Shown here one piece after another: positions 47,662 to 56,316 of a DNA stretch of 64,000 nt. The translations under genes and the position numbers were made by a program. The stretch spans positions 620,001 to 684,000 of the forward strand of contig BAOK01000001.1 of NCBI GenBank assembly GCA_000509225.1, written 5' to 3'. Source of the stretch: Parvibaculaceae bacterium Mf 1.05b.01 (GTDB taxonomy: Bacteria; Pseudomonadota; Alphaproteobacteria; Parvibaculales; Parvibaculaceae). The notes under the pieces were generated by a model. It was not told where the DNA came from. It searched no databases and saw nothing but the letters and a program-made list of their open reading frames with translations. Position 1 is the stretch's first letter; each line of letters opens with the position of its first letter.

Positions 47662-47907
47662 TCAGGACGCTTCCAGCCAGGCGGCCTCAGCCGGTGACGC
47701 CTCGTCGTTCTTCAGTGACGCATCATATTTGTAGAGTGTGGAGCAGTAGGGGCAGATGATTTCTGACTCTTCACCCATATCGAGGAAGACATGGGGATGA
47801 TCATTCGGAGGCGTCGCGCCCACACATTTGAACTCTTTCGCGCCAATGCGGATTTCGCTTACGCCTGTATCATTACGAAACTTGGGGATATTTGTGCCGC
47901 TCGCCAT
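47662..47907 (-). CDS. NDUFS6-like zinc-finger protein
   Basis: 81 residues from ATG 47907 (MASGTNIPKFRNDTGVSEIR). Zinc ligands: Cys and His in KEFKCVGATPPNDHPHVFLD and the CPYC pair at IICPYCSTLYKYD, the arrangement of the mitochondrial complex I subunit NDUFS6 and its alphaproteobacterial homologues. It probably aids complex I assembly. It lies alone with regard to nuo genes here, as is common. The long open frame upstream is not conserved. Confidence 0.88.
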   Translation of the reverse strand: MASGTNIPKFRNDTGVSEIRIGAKEFKCVGATPPNDHPHVFLDMGEESEIICPYCSTLYKYDASLKNDEASPAEAAWLEAS

Positions 47908-48149
47908 GAGACCCACTCTGTTGCGGCGGTGCGATTCCGCCAGTGTCAAACTTGGGCGTACCCTAGCCTCAGGAGGGGTCAAATTCCAGTCTTTTGGCGT
48001 GCTTTCGGAGCGTGTGACAAGCCCCACTAGGGTATCACAAGAGTGTTGTCCGCATTTGCTGGCGCGAAGCGGCTGGTTGCGCATATAGTTAAATCAAAGA
48101 TATTCAGCCTGCCACGAGAGCCGGCCACAAAATTCAGGGAGGAGACTGA

Positions 48150-49589
48150 ATGGCAGACGAGGCCACTCAGCGCGATGACGTGCTCAAAAGGTCAACGTTG
48201 TTCGCGTTTGCACTGCCGGCAGCCCCAATAGCTGCACTTGGACTTCCGCTTGCCGTTCATATTCCACCGTTCTACGCGAAGATTACGGGTCTCGAACTGA
48301 CGTTCATTGGCGTGTTGTTTTTGCTTATTCGTTTCTGGGACGTGTTCACAGACCCTGTTCTGGGTGTGTTGTCAGACCGTTTTGAGACCAAGTGGGGACG
48401 GCGGCGACATTGGATTGTCGCGTCTGTTCCGATCGTCATGATCTCGGTCTACATGATTTTCATTCCACCCTTTGAGGTTGTCGGCGCTGTTTATCTGCTT
48501 GGCTGGATGGTCGTGCTTTACATAGGGTGGACGCTTCTCACCATTTCGCACATGTCCTGGGGTGCTGAATTGACCCCGTCTTACAATGAGCGGTCACGGG
48601 TGCAGGGTGCACGCGAAATAGCCCTCATTCTTGGCATGGTCGCGGTTCTCAGCCTACCAATTGTGATTGAGCAGATGCAGCCGGAAGACCTTGATTACGC
48701 GCGCGTGGCGGCAATGGGATGGTTTGTGATTATCCTGCTGCCCATCATGGTCTTTATTGCCACACGGTTTGTTGGTGAACGAGAAACGCCGCGCCCCGAA
48801 CATGTACCCTTTGCTGAGACAATCCGCGTTCTGGCACGCAATCGGCCGCTACGGCTTCTGTTGATCTGTGATTTGCTGGGCGGTATTGGCGGGGGACTGG
48901 TTGCCAGTCTGTTTATTTTTCTTGTGGAAGACACCCTCAAGCTGGCTACCTTGTCCGGCATTCTGTTGCTTGCGTATTTTTTGGCTGGCGTTTTCTGCAT
49001 TCCCATTTGGATCAAATTGTCAGAACGAGTGGGGAAACATAGAGCTACGGCCTATTCGGCGATTTTCAATGGCGTCACTATTCCACTGATTTTCTTCATT
49101 CCTGAAGGCAATGCGTTGATTGCGCTAATTTGTTGGGTGGTATTCGGTTTCAATATGGCGGCCGGTCCTTTTCTCTATAGGTCCATTATGGCGGACGTTG
49201 CAGATCACGACGCCGTCGAGTCCGGGTTGCAGCGGACGGGGCTGTTTTATTCGCTTCTGACCAGCACCAACAAAATTGGTGCCGCGTTTGCTATTTTTAT
49301 CGGGTTCTTTCTTTTGGACCAGGCGGGCTTTGTCGCCAAAGGTGAGAATTCGCAAGAGGTCCTTGATCAATTGCGCTTTATCTATGTCGTGCCTGCCGTC
49401 ATTGTGAGTTTTGCTGTTGCCATCATCATCTGGCGCTTTCCATTGGATGAGAAAACGCAGGTGGCAAATCGAAAGGTTCTTGAACAGCGGGCTGTTGATG
49501 CCGCCGCTGCTGCTATCATCGATGTGACTGGGGAGCCGTCAGACGCGCAATCTTCTGGCCCACAGCCTTCCGGCGCAGGCGGGAACTAG
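48150..49589 (+). CDS. GPH-family (sugar:cation symporter-like) MFS transporter
   Basis: 479 residues, twelve TM helices. The loop 2-3 motif DVFTDPVLGVLSDRFETKWGRRRHW is the GPH hallmark (D-x-x-x-D-P-x-x-G-x-x-x-D-R/K ... GRRRxW). Its sequence is closely parallel to the transporter at 50409-51764, so the two are paralogues. An alpha/beta hydrolase gene follows 9 nt later, suggesting uptake followed by hydrolysis of an ester. Substrate unknown. Confidence 0.93.
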   Translation: MADEATQRDDVLKRSTLFAFALPAAPIAALGLPLAVHIPPFYAKITGLELTFIGVLFLLIRFWDVFTDPVLGVLSDRFETKWGRRRHWIVASVPIVMISVYMIFIPPFEVVGAVYLLGWMVVLYIGWTLLTISHMSWGAELTPSYNERSRVQGAREIALILGMVAVLSLPIVIEQMQPEDLDYARVAAMGWFVIILLPIMVFIATRFVGERETPRPEHVPFAETIRVLARNRPLRLLLICDLLGGIGGGLVASLFIFLVEDTLKLATLSGILLLAYFLAGVFCIPIWIKLSERVGKHRATAYSAIFNGVTIPLIFFIPEGNALIALICWVVFGFNMAAGPFLYRSIMADVADHDAVESGLQRTGLFYSLLTSTNKIGAAFAIFIGFFLLDQAGFVAKGENSQEVLDQLRFIYVVPAVIVSFAVAIIIWRFPLDEKTQVANRKVLEQRAVDAAAAAIIDVTGEPSDAQSSGPQPSGAGGN

Positions 49590-49598
49590 GGGCAACGA

Positions 49599-50351
49599 AT
49601 GTCAGTTTTCTCAAACAATGGTATCGATATTGCCTATGACGATGTAGGCGAGGGTGCACCCATTTTGCTGCTGCATGGGTTTGCCTCGACCCGGACTGAT
49701 AACTGGTCTCGTACGGGCTGGTATGGAACTCTCGAAAAAACAGGCCGCCGGGTGATCGCCATGGATTGGCGTGGACATGGAGAGAGCACCGCCAGCCATT
49801 CAGTTTCTGACTACACCACCGACCTTCTCATTGGGGACGCCAGAGCGCTGCTGGATCATCTGGGTATTGAAAAGACTGATGTGTTCGGGTTTTCGATGGG
49901 GGCAGGCTTGGCCCTTAACCTTGCTTTGCGGGAAGGCAAGAGGATCGATCATCTCGTGCTTGCGGGCATTGGCGGCAATATGCTGGACCCGCATCGTGCG
50001 CCGCGTTTTACAGAGAACATATTCGATGCAGCGTCAGCGGATGAGATTTCTGACCCCACCGCCAGGGGCTTCCGTCTCTATGCAGACCAGCTCGGGCAGG
50101 ATCTCAAAGCCCTCGCGGCCTGTGCTGGAGCGGGTAGAACGTCCGTCACAGCGGACGACCTATTTGCCGTGCGGGCTAAGACATTAGTTGTAGCTGGGCA
50201 GAGAGACGATCTTGCTGGGGATCCAGTTGCTTTAGCGGACGCGATACCCGGCGCCAAGGGTGAACTCATTCCCGGCGCTGATCACATGTACTTGCTGACC
50301 AATGGGGCCTTTAAAGGCACCGTGATCGATTTTCTTACGGGTTGGCTCTAG
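49599..50351 (+). CDS. Alpha/beta hydrolase (copy 1 of a paralogous pair)
   Basis: 250 residues. Oxyanion motif LLHGFAS, nucleophile elbow GFSMGA (Ser near 97), acid Asp in GQRDDLAG and catalytic His in GADHMYL. It resembles the gene at 53098-53847 over the whole length (HGFAST, LLDHLGI, RGHG). It follows a GPH transporter by 9 nt and precedes another by 57 nt, suggesting one transport/hydrolysis unit. Confidence 0.9.
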   Translation: MSVFSNNGIDIAYDDVGEGAPILLLHGFASTRTDNWSRTGWYGTLEKTGRRVIAMDWRGHGESTASHSVSDYTTDLLIGDARALLDHLGIEKTDVFGFSMGAGLALNLALREGKRIDHLVLAGIGGNMLDPHRAPRFTENIFDAASADEISDPTARGFRLYADQLGQDLKALAACAGAGRTSVTADDLFAVRAKTLVVAGQRDDLAGDPVALADAIPGAKGELIPGADHMYLLTNGAFKGTVIDFLTGWL

Positions 50352-50408
50352 TCAGGCGGCTACAAACCCCTATCTATCATACTGATTTAAGTGGAGGAAT
50401 GCTCTTAC

Positions 50409-51764
50409 ATGGCACAAGACAGGATACCGACGTGGCAACTGGCCGCCTTCGCCGGACCCGCCGTACCCATGGCTGCCATGGGTCTGCCTATCTCTGTTTA
50501 CCTACCTCAGTTCTATGCTGAGCAAATGGGCCTGGGGCTTGCTGCCGTTGGAACTGTTTTCATGATTGCGCGGCTTTGGGATGTGATCACCGATCCAATG
50601 ATGGGGATCATTTCGGACAAGTTCCCCTCTCGCTGGGGCAGGCGGCGGCATTGGATTGTTGGATCGGTCCCCATTATTCTTGTTTCTGCTGTGATGGTTT
50701 ATATGCCAAGTGCACCATCGAGCAGTCTCTACCTGTTTGGATGGATGTTTATCCTCTATATCGGCTACACGATGGCTCAACTCAATCATATGGCCTGGGG
50801 AGCGGAGCTGCACGAAGACTATGATGAACGGTCTCGGATCATGGGCTTTCTGCAAGGAGCCGCGATCTTCGGCGTGCCCGTGGTTCTTCTCATACCTGTT
50901 TTGATCGAACAATTTGGGACCGATGATGTCGCTGCGGACCGGGTGGCGGCGATGGGATGGTTTCTCATTGTTTTGTTGCCAATCACTGTGGCTGTCGCCG
51001 CATGGAGAGTTCCAGAGATCAAAACACGTACCATAAAGCAGGAGTTACCGCTTCGCGATGCGGTTCGTCCGCTGCTGACCAATAGACCATTGCAGCGCGT
51101 GATAGCGTCGGACTTTTTGAGTGGCTTCTCCGGCGCGGCACTTGGTTCTATGTTTCTATTTCAAGTAACATACGTGTTGCAGATTGGTGCTCCGAGCATT
51201 TTGTTGCTGATCTATTTTTTTGCTGGACTGGGATTTGTTCCGGTGGTTGTGAAGCTCAGCTACCGGCTAGGAAAACACCAAGCACTGATTGCCGCTGCCC
51301 TGTTTAACGCGCTTATGGTGCCAACCCTGTTTCTTATTCCACCGGGGAATTTCTATGCAGCCGCCGCAATTTTCACCTTTCTTGGCGTTAATGTTGGCAG
51401 TGTTACGATCCTTTATCGGTCCATATTGGCTGACGTGGTGGACGTTGACGAACTAGAAACAGGACATCGCCGAACCGGGCAATTCTATGCGCTGATGACA
51501 CTGACATCCAAAACGGGTGGGGCAATTGCTGTGGGGGTTGTTTTCTGGACTTTGAGCCTGATCGGATTTGTTCCAGGAGCAGAAAACACCGAGTCTGCTA
51601 TTCGGGGTCTGTCGATTGTCTTTGTTGCCACGCCGATGATCTGCAATTTCGGGGTCGCCGCCATCATGTGGGGTTTTCCGCTCGACAAGGACATGCAGGA
51701 AGGTGTCCGGCGTCAACTGGAAGAGCGCGCAAAGACAGCGGACGCTGCGCCAGCTTCCGACTAG
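50409..51764 (+). CDS. GPH-family MFS transporter (copy 2)
   Basis: 451 residues from ATG 50409 (GTG 50391 has no ribosome-binding site, and GGAGG lies 11 nt before the ATG). Motif DVITDPMMGIISDKFPSRWGRRRHW as in copy 1. Twelve TM helices. The stop codon shares the palindrome CTAG with the stop of the opposite M20 gene. Probably co-transcribed with the hydrolase before it. Confidence 0.92.
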   Translation: MAQDRIPTWQLAAFAGPAVPMAAMGLPISVYLPQFYAEQMGLGLAAVGTVFMIARLWDVITDPMMGIISDKFPSRWGRRRHWIVGSVPIILVSAVMVYMPSAPSSSLYLFGWMFILYIGYTMAQLNHMAWGAELHEDYDERSRIMGFLQGAAIFGVPVVLLIPVLIEQFGTDDVAADRVAAMGWFLIVLLPITVAVAAWRVPEIKTRTIKQELPLRDAVRPLLTNRPLQRVIASDFLSGFSGAALGSMFLFQVTYVLQIGAPSILLLIYFFAGLGFVPVVVKLSYRLGKHQALIAAALFNALMVPTLFLIPPGNFYAAAAIFTFLGVNVGSVTILYRSILADVVDVDELETGHRRTGQFYALMTLTSKTGGAIAVGVVFWTLSLIGFVPGAENTESAIRGLSIVFVATPMICNFGVAAIMWGFPLDKDMQEGVRRQLEERAKTADAAPASD

Positions 51765-53017
51765 CAGCAGCCACATCCGCCAAGGGCAATTGATCCTTCA
51801 GGGTTAAACGCTGCGCCGACAGAGCGGGCGGAGTTTTCAGCCGTTTCAGCAAACCCTGCTTTGGCTGCCTGCTGGATAGCGGGATTTGTCATGAAATCAA
51901 TTGCGGTCATCGCCAGGGATTTGGCGCCGTCAATACAGGCTTTATCGCCCATCTCGCTCCCAGCCCAACGGGCGAATTCGGGATTGTGAATGACGACGCT
52001 TGGGGGCGCTGAGGCGATCATGGGGTGAATGGATGGAACCCGGTGGCTTACATTGCCCATGTCCGTGCTGCCAGCCGACCCGGATGGCATTTTTTCAAGT
52101 GGGAAAAAGTCGCGGCCCAAAGAGCGGGCATTTGCCTCATAGGCATCTGCAATTGGCCAGCTCGTTTTCATGTCCAGATAGTCAGCTTTCGCCCAACGGA
52201 TGTCTGCTGTGCAGCCGGTCGCTAGGGCCCCAGCTTCGAAGCAGGCTTGGACACGAGATTTCAGTGCCGCAAGGGAAATGGCCTCAGCGGCACGGACGTA
52301 GAAGACGCCACTTGCCCGGTCGGGCACGATGTTGGGAGCAACGCCCCCCTCATTAATGATGCCGTGGATGCGCTCTGTCGGTTTGATGTGTTGTCTCAGC
52401 TGAGCAATCGATTGGTAGGCTGTTACGAGCGCGTCCAGCGCATTCAGCCCTGCATGAGGCATTGCCGACGCGTGGGCACTTTTGCCGGTATAGATCACTT
52501 CAACTTCTGACACGCAGATACAGGGCATGGTTGCGAGGTCGACGCCGGCAGGGTGCACCATCATGGCGGCATCCAAGCCGTTGAACGCACCTTCCTGCGC
52601 CATTAGTTCCTTGCCGCCACCTTGTTCTTCTGCAGGCGTGCCGAGATAGCGGATGCGACCAGGAAGTGCGCCATTGAGTTTTGCAAGCGCAAGGCTCGCA
52701 CCCAGCCCCGTTGTGGCGATGATGTTATGGCCGCAGGAATGGCCGATGCCGGGCAGGGCGTCATATTCTGACAGAATGCCGACAGTTGGGCCCTTGTCGC
52801 CAAACTCAGCGGCATAGGCTGTTTCCAGACCATAGGCTTCTCGCGTGACAGGCAAGCCCTCTTTCTCCACGCGGCCCGACAGAAGGGCTGCGGCTTTGTG
52901 CTCATGAAAAGCCAATTCGGGGTTTGCGTGGATCTCATGAGAAATCGAAATGAGCTCATCGCTCATAGCATCAATGGCATCACAGGCTTGACGTTTCAAA
53001 GCAGCAGCGTCGGTCAT
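51761..53017 (-). CDS. M20-family amidohydrolase/aminoacylase
   Basis: 418 residues from ATG 53017. Dinuclear zinc site: GHSCGHNIIATTG, PAEEQGGGKE (catalytic Glu pair) and the dimerisation domain with VIYTGKSAHAS. The layout resembles p-aminobenzoyl-glutamate hydrolase subunits and aminoacylases. Its C-terminus ends GGCGCC, three Cys in the last six residues, an unusual tail. It probably hydrolyses an N-acyl amino acid; the substrate is unknown. Confidence 0.9.
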   Translation of the reverse strand: MTDAAALKRQACDAIDAMSDELISISHEIHANPELAFHEHKAAALLSGRVEKEGLPVTREAYGLETAYAAEFGDKGPTVGILSEYDALPGIGHSCGHNIIATTGLGASLALAKLNGALPGRIRYLGTPAEEQGGGKELMAQEGAFNGLDAAMMVHPAGVDLATMPCICVSEVEVIYTGKSAHASAMPHAGLNALDALVTAYQSIAQLRQHIKPTERIHGIINEGGVAPNIVPDRASGVFYVRAAEAISLAALKSRVQACFEAGALATGCTADIRWAKADYLDMKTSWPIADAYEANARSLGRDFFPLEKMPSGSAGSTDMGNVSHRVPSIHPMIASAPPSVVIHNPEFARWAGSEMGDKACIDGAKSLAMTAIDFMTNPAIQQAAKAGFAETAENSARSVGAAFNPEGSIALGGCGCC

Positions 53018-53097
53018 TTTTGTCCCCGTTGGTGTGATCCTCATACTATACACTCTTCGCTGGCGTGCTCTAGGTATCAGGTATAACGGAGGGTTTC

Positions 53098-53847
53098 GTG
53101 GAGTTTTTTCAGTCGGGTAATGTGAAGTTGGCCTATAGGGTCGAAGGTGTTGGAGATCCGATCGTTCTGGTGCACGGCTTTGCCTCGACCCATGGTGTCA
53201 ACTGGATAGAGCCTGGATGGGCTGATGTGTTGGTGAATGCGGGTCGGCAGGTCGTCATGTTTGATCTCAGAGGGCATGGGGGCAGCGATGATCTATACGA
53301 TGTTTCGGACTACGACCGAGGATTGATGGCTGCTGATATTCTGGCGCTCCTGGACCATCTGGGGATCACACAGACCGACCTTATGGGCTACTCGCTCGGC
53401 GCTATGCTCAGCCTACGGTTTGCCATTGATTATCCAGAGCGTTGCCGGTCGGTTGTTTTGGCTGGTGTTGGCGACAGGCTCTTTGCGCCATCCGGGCAGA
53501 TCGAGCCTGTGGTTGAGGCGCTCCTGGCAGACAGTCTGCATGACGCTAAGACACCCGTGGGTCGGGCTTTCCGGGCATTTGCGGACAAGAATGGGCAGGA
53601 CAGAGAGGCGCTCGCTGCCTGCTATCAGGTGCCGCGCGATAAGCTCACGGATGAGACCCTAGCGCAGGTGGAGCTTCCAGTTCTGGTGGTTGCTGGAGAC
53701 CGTGATGAAATTGCCGGATCAGCGGAAAGGCTGGCTGAGCCTTTTCCCAGGGGGGAAGCTGTGACCATTCCGCGACGCGATCATATGCGCACTGTTGGTG
53801 ATCCAGCTTACAAAAATGCGGTGCTGGCGTTTTTGCAGAAGGCTTAA
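53098..53847 (+). CDS. Alpha/beta hydrolase (copy 2 of a paralogous pair)
   Basis: 249 residues from a GTG at 53098, with GGAGGG before it. Nucleophile elbow GYSLGA, oxyanion motif LVHGFAST, acid Asp in GDRDEIAG and His in RRDHMRT. Paralogue of the gene at 49599. Divergent from the M20 gene. A perfect 13-bp terminator hairpin overlaps its stop codon. Confidence 0.9.
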   Translation: MEFFQSGNVKLAYRVEGVGDPIVLVHGFASTHGVNWIEPGWADVLVNAGRQVVMFDLRGHGGSDDLYDVSDYDRGLMAADILALLDHLGITQTDLMGYSLGAMLSLRFAIDYPERCRSVVLAGVGDRLFAPSGQIEPVVEALLADSLHDAKTPVGRAFRAFADKNGQDREALAACYQVPRDKLTDETLAQVELPVLVVAGDRDEIAGSAERLAEPFPRGEAVTIPRRDHMRTVGDPAYKNAVLAFLQKA

Positions 53848-53866
53848 CATTAAGCCTTCTGCTTTT
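53835..53866 (+). terminator. Perfect 13-bp terminator overlapping a stop codon
   Basis: GCAGAAGGCTTAA (53835-53847) and TTAAGCCTTCTGC (53850-53862) with a 2-nt gap, followed by TTTT. The hydrolase stop TAA is in the left arm. Confidence 0.9.
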
Positions 53867-53871
53867 GTGAT

Positions 53872-54660
53872 TCAGCGGGCAGACAGGGGCGCGAAGTTCA
53901 GGTGCATGCCAGCATCGGTGATGAGGGTTTCACCGGTAATGTGGTCAGAGCCTTCTCCTGCGAAGAAGCACACGGTTGCTGCAATGTCTTCGGGCGTTCC
54001 CGCTCGTTTGAGAGGCATGGTGTTTTCCTGATTTTCGACGATCTTCTGAAAGGTTGCTTCGCCGAATTTGTCGCGGAACCAGCGGGTGCCGATAAAGCCG
54101 GGGCATACTGCATTCACGCGAATTTCCGGCGCGAGGGCGCGCGCGAGCGAGAGTGTCATCGTGTTCATGGCGCCTTTGGACGCTGCATAGGCGACCGAGG
54201 ACCCTACGCCTGTTACGCCTGCTATGGACGATATGTTGACGACGGAGCCTTCACCCTGGTTTTCCATGTGAGGCTGACAGGCTCGGATCATCTGATAGGC
54301 CCCGATGACGTTTACGCCATAGATGCGATGAAAATCCTCTGCCTGAAGGGCATCCATGTCGTCGTGATCAGCAAACTGAGTGGTGCCTGCATTGTTGACC
54401 AGAATGTCGACCCGGCCCCATTTGCCGACTGTTGTCTGGACAATCTTTTTGCAGGCGGCATCGTCTGACACATCGCCCTGGGCGAGGATCGCTTCGCCCC
54501 CGGCTGCTTCGATCTCAGCGACGACTGCTTTGGCCTCGTCTTCTGACTTTGTGTAGTTGATTGCGACTTTCGAGCCGCTCTTCGCGAGGCGGATGGCTGT
54601 TGCAGCGCCGAGGCCTGCAGCTGATCCGGTGACAATGGCGACGGCGCCGTCAAGTTTCAT
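53872..54660 (-). CDS. Short-chain dehydrogenase/reductase
   Basis: 262 residues with TGSAAGLGAATAIRLA (Rossmann TGxxxGxG), NNAG (NNAGTTQ), catalytic Ser and Tyr/Lys in VAYAASKGAMNTM, and PG in VNAVCPGFIG. Probably NAD(P)-dependent oxidation of an alcohol or reduction of a ketone. It converges on the hydrolase at 53098. Substrate unknown. Confidence 0.93.
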   Translation of the reverse strand: MKLDGAVAIVTGSAAGLGAATAIRLAKSGSKVAINYTKSEDEAKAVVAEIEAAGGEAILAQGDVSDDAACKKIVQTTVGKWGRVDILVNNAGTTQFADHDDMDALQAEDFHRIYGVNVIGAYQMIRACQPHMENQGEGSVVNISSIAGVTGVGSSVAYAASKGAMNTMTLSLARALAPEIRVNAVCPGFIGTRWFRDKFGEATFQKIVENQENTMPLKRAGTPEDIAATVCFFAGEGSDHITGETLITDAGMHLNFAPLSAR

Positions 54661-54726
54661 GGAGCTCTCCCTTGTGATGTTTTACGGAGAGTTTAGCGGG
54701 GCCGTCACGCGGAGTCGCGGGTGGAA

Positions 54727-55059
54727 TCAGTCGTCTTGGGTGGTATTTGCCTGGCTCCTCATGAGATCACTCAGTCGGTCATCCATCGCTTGTTCTTTGC
54801 GAAGCGAAGGGCCCAATCGGATACAAACATGGCGGCCTGTATGCCGGACTGTGATGCCTCGGGAAAACCCGATGCCGGGAACGTCAAGGGCGACTGGTGT
54901 CTGGAGCGCAGGGAGGGGCACAACTTCAACCAAAGCACTTGTTGCTGACATCTGATTGATCCAGCATTCAGCGTCGATGCCTGGGTAAACAATGCGGCCT
55001 GATATGGCGGTAGCGACGCGGCGTCTTCGTCGGCGATCGATTTTTACTTTTGTCGTCAC
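54727..55059 (-). CDS. PilZ-like domain protein, degenerate c-di-GMP site
   Basis: 110 residues. A PilZ-like beta-barrel: basic N-terminus (DRRRRRRVATAISGRI) resembling the R-x-x-x-R loop, then INQMSATSALVEV where the usual D/N-x-S-x-x-G is altered (Gly to Ser). c-di-GMP binding is therefore uncertain. Divergent from the glutathione S-transferase gene. The basic run of six Arg is noteworthy. Confidence 0.65.
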   Translation of the reverse strand: MTTKVKIDRRRRRRVATAISGRIVYPGIDAECWINQMSATSALVEVVPLPALQTPVALDVPGIGFSRGITVRHTGRHVCIRLGPSLRKEQAMDDRLSDLMRSQANTTQDD

Positions 55060-55202
55060 GTCTTACCTGGTCTTTTCCGTGGATGCACAGGCTAGTCCGG
55101 TCAGTATTGATAATAAGTTGAACAGCTTGGCGGATTTGAAAACAAAGGCTAAATTGCCACAAAACGGCATAAGGCATGCCATAACCAATTTGAACCACCG
55201 GG

Positions 55203-56315
55203 ATGGGCATGACAGACAAATATCAGTTGCTGGGCGCGGAAATATCCTACTTCACGGGCAAAGTGAGGTCCTATCTGCGCTACAAGGACATCCCGTATCA
55301 GGAGGTAAATGCAGACCGCGACGTGTATCTGAAGGTCATTCTGCCGCGGACGGGGGTCGCCATGATGCCGGTTCTGATTTCGCCGGACGATATTGCCGTT
55401 CAGGACACGAGCGACATTATTGATTTTCTCGAAGACCGTTTTCCGGAGCCCTCGATTTATCCGTCCACGCCGCGACAGGGGACCATCGCGCGACTGTTTG
55501 AGCTCTACGGCGATGAATGGATGAAGATCCCTGCTATGCATTACCGTTGGAACCACAATGCAGAAGCCATGTATCTGGAGTTCGGCAAAGTTTCCCAACC
55601 AGACCTGAGCGAAGCAGAACAGATCAATGTGGGCAAACAGACCTGCAAACCCTTTGAGGGGTCGCTTCCTATATTGGGTGTGACACCAGCGACTGAGAAA
55701 GCTGTTGAAGCGTCATACGAACAGTTGCTTCGAGACCTAGACGCGCATTTTGCGATCCATCCCTATCTTCTAGGAACACGGCCCAGCATTGGGGATTTTG
55801 GCATGATCGGCCCGCTTTATGCGCACCAATATCGCGATCCGGCCTCTGGTGAAATCATGAAACGGATTGCGCCCAATGTGGCGCGATGGGTTGAACGGAT
55901 GATGGCGCCAGAGCCCAAGGCAGGTGCGTTTTTGCCGGACGACAAAGTTCCAGAAACGCTTTATCCCGTGTTACGGCGCATCTTTGAAGAGCAGTTTCCG
56001 CCGCTCCGCAACATGATCTCGTCTTTTGCCGACTGGATTGATGAGAACCCGGGCGTGGACGTTCCTCGCGCCATCGGCAAGCAGAGTTTTGTGTTGAAGG
56101 AAGCCGATGGCAAACCTGTGACAGGGGTACGGGGCATGTTCACCTTTGAGCAATGGATGCTGCAGCGTGTGCTGGATTTCTACCAGCCACTGCAGGGCGA
56201 TGATCGCCAAAGTGTGGACACATTGCTCGATGAGGTTGGGGGCAAGGACGCTATGCAGTTCGATCTGCGCCACCGCGTGGCGAGAGTGAAGAACCAGCTG
56301 GTTGTGGAGGGATGA
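55203..56315 (+). CDS. Glutathione S-transferase-family protein (long form)
   Basis: 370 residues from ATG 55203 (ATG 55209 also possible). N-terminal thioredoxin-fold GST domain (about 1-90, AEISYFTGKVRSYLRYKDIPYQEV, MMPVLIS and the following QDTSDIIDFLE) and a C-terminal helical domain with LGTRPSIGDFGMIG. About 150 residues longer than classic GSTs, with a C-terminal extension of unknown role. The next gene starts 1 nt after its stop. Confidence 0.88.
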   Translation: MGMTDKYQLLGAEISYFTGKVRSYLRYKDIPYQEVNADRDVYLKVILPRTGVAMMPVLISPDDIAVQDTSDIIDFLEDRFPEPSIYPSTPRQGTIARLFELYGDEWMKIPAMHYRWNHNAEAMYLEFGKVSQPDLSEAEQINVGKQTCKPFEGSLPILGVTPATEKAVEASYEQLLRDLDAHFAIHPYLLGTRPSIGDFGMIGPLYAHQYRDPASGEIMKRIAPNVARWVERMMAPEPKAGAFLPDDKVPETLYPVLRRIFEEQFPPLRNMISSFADWIDENPGVDVPRAIGKQSFVLKEADGKPVTGVRGMFTFEQWMLQRVLDFYQPLQGDDRQSVDTLLDEVGGKDAMQFDLRHRVARVKNQLVVEG

Positions 56316-56316
56316 T

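Noticed and set aside
47078-47734. 218-residue frame opposite the lactonase-like gene
   Set aside because: Shadow of the MBL gene, with no motif.
54992-55423. 143-residue frame with a signal-like N-terminus between the PilZ and GST genes
   Set aside because: Its second half overlaps the GST frame, and no ribosome-binding site is seen. The hydrophobic start looks like a chance run.
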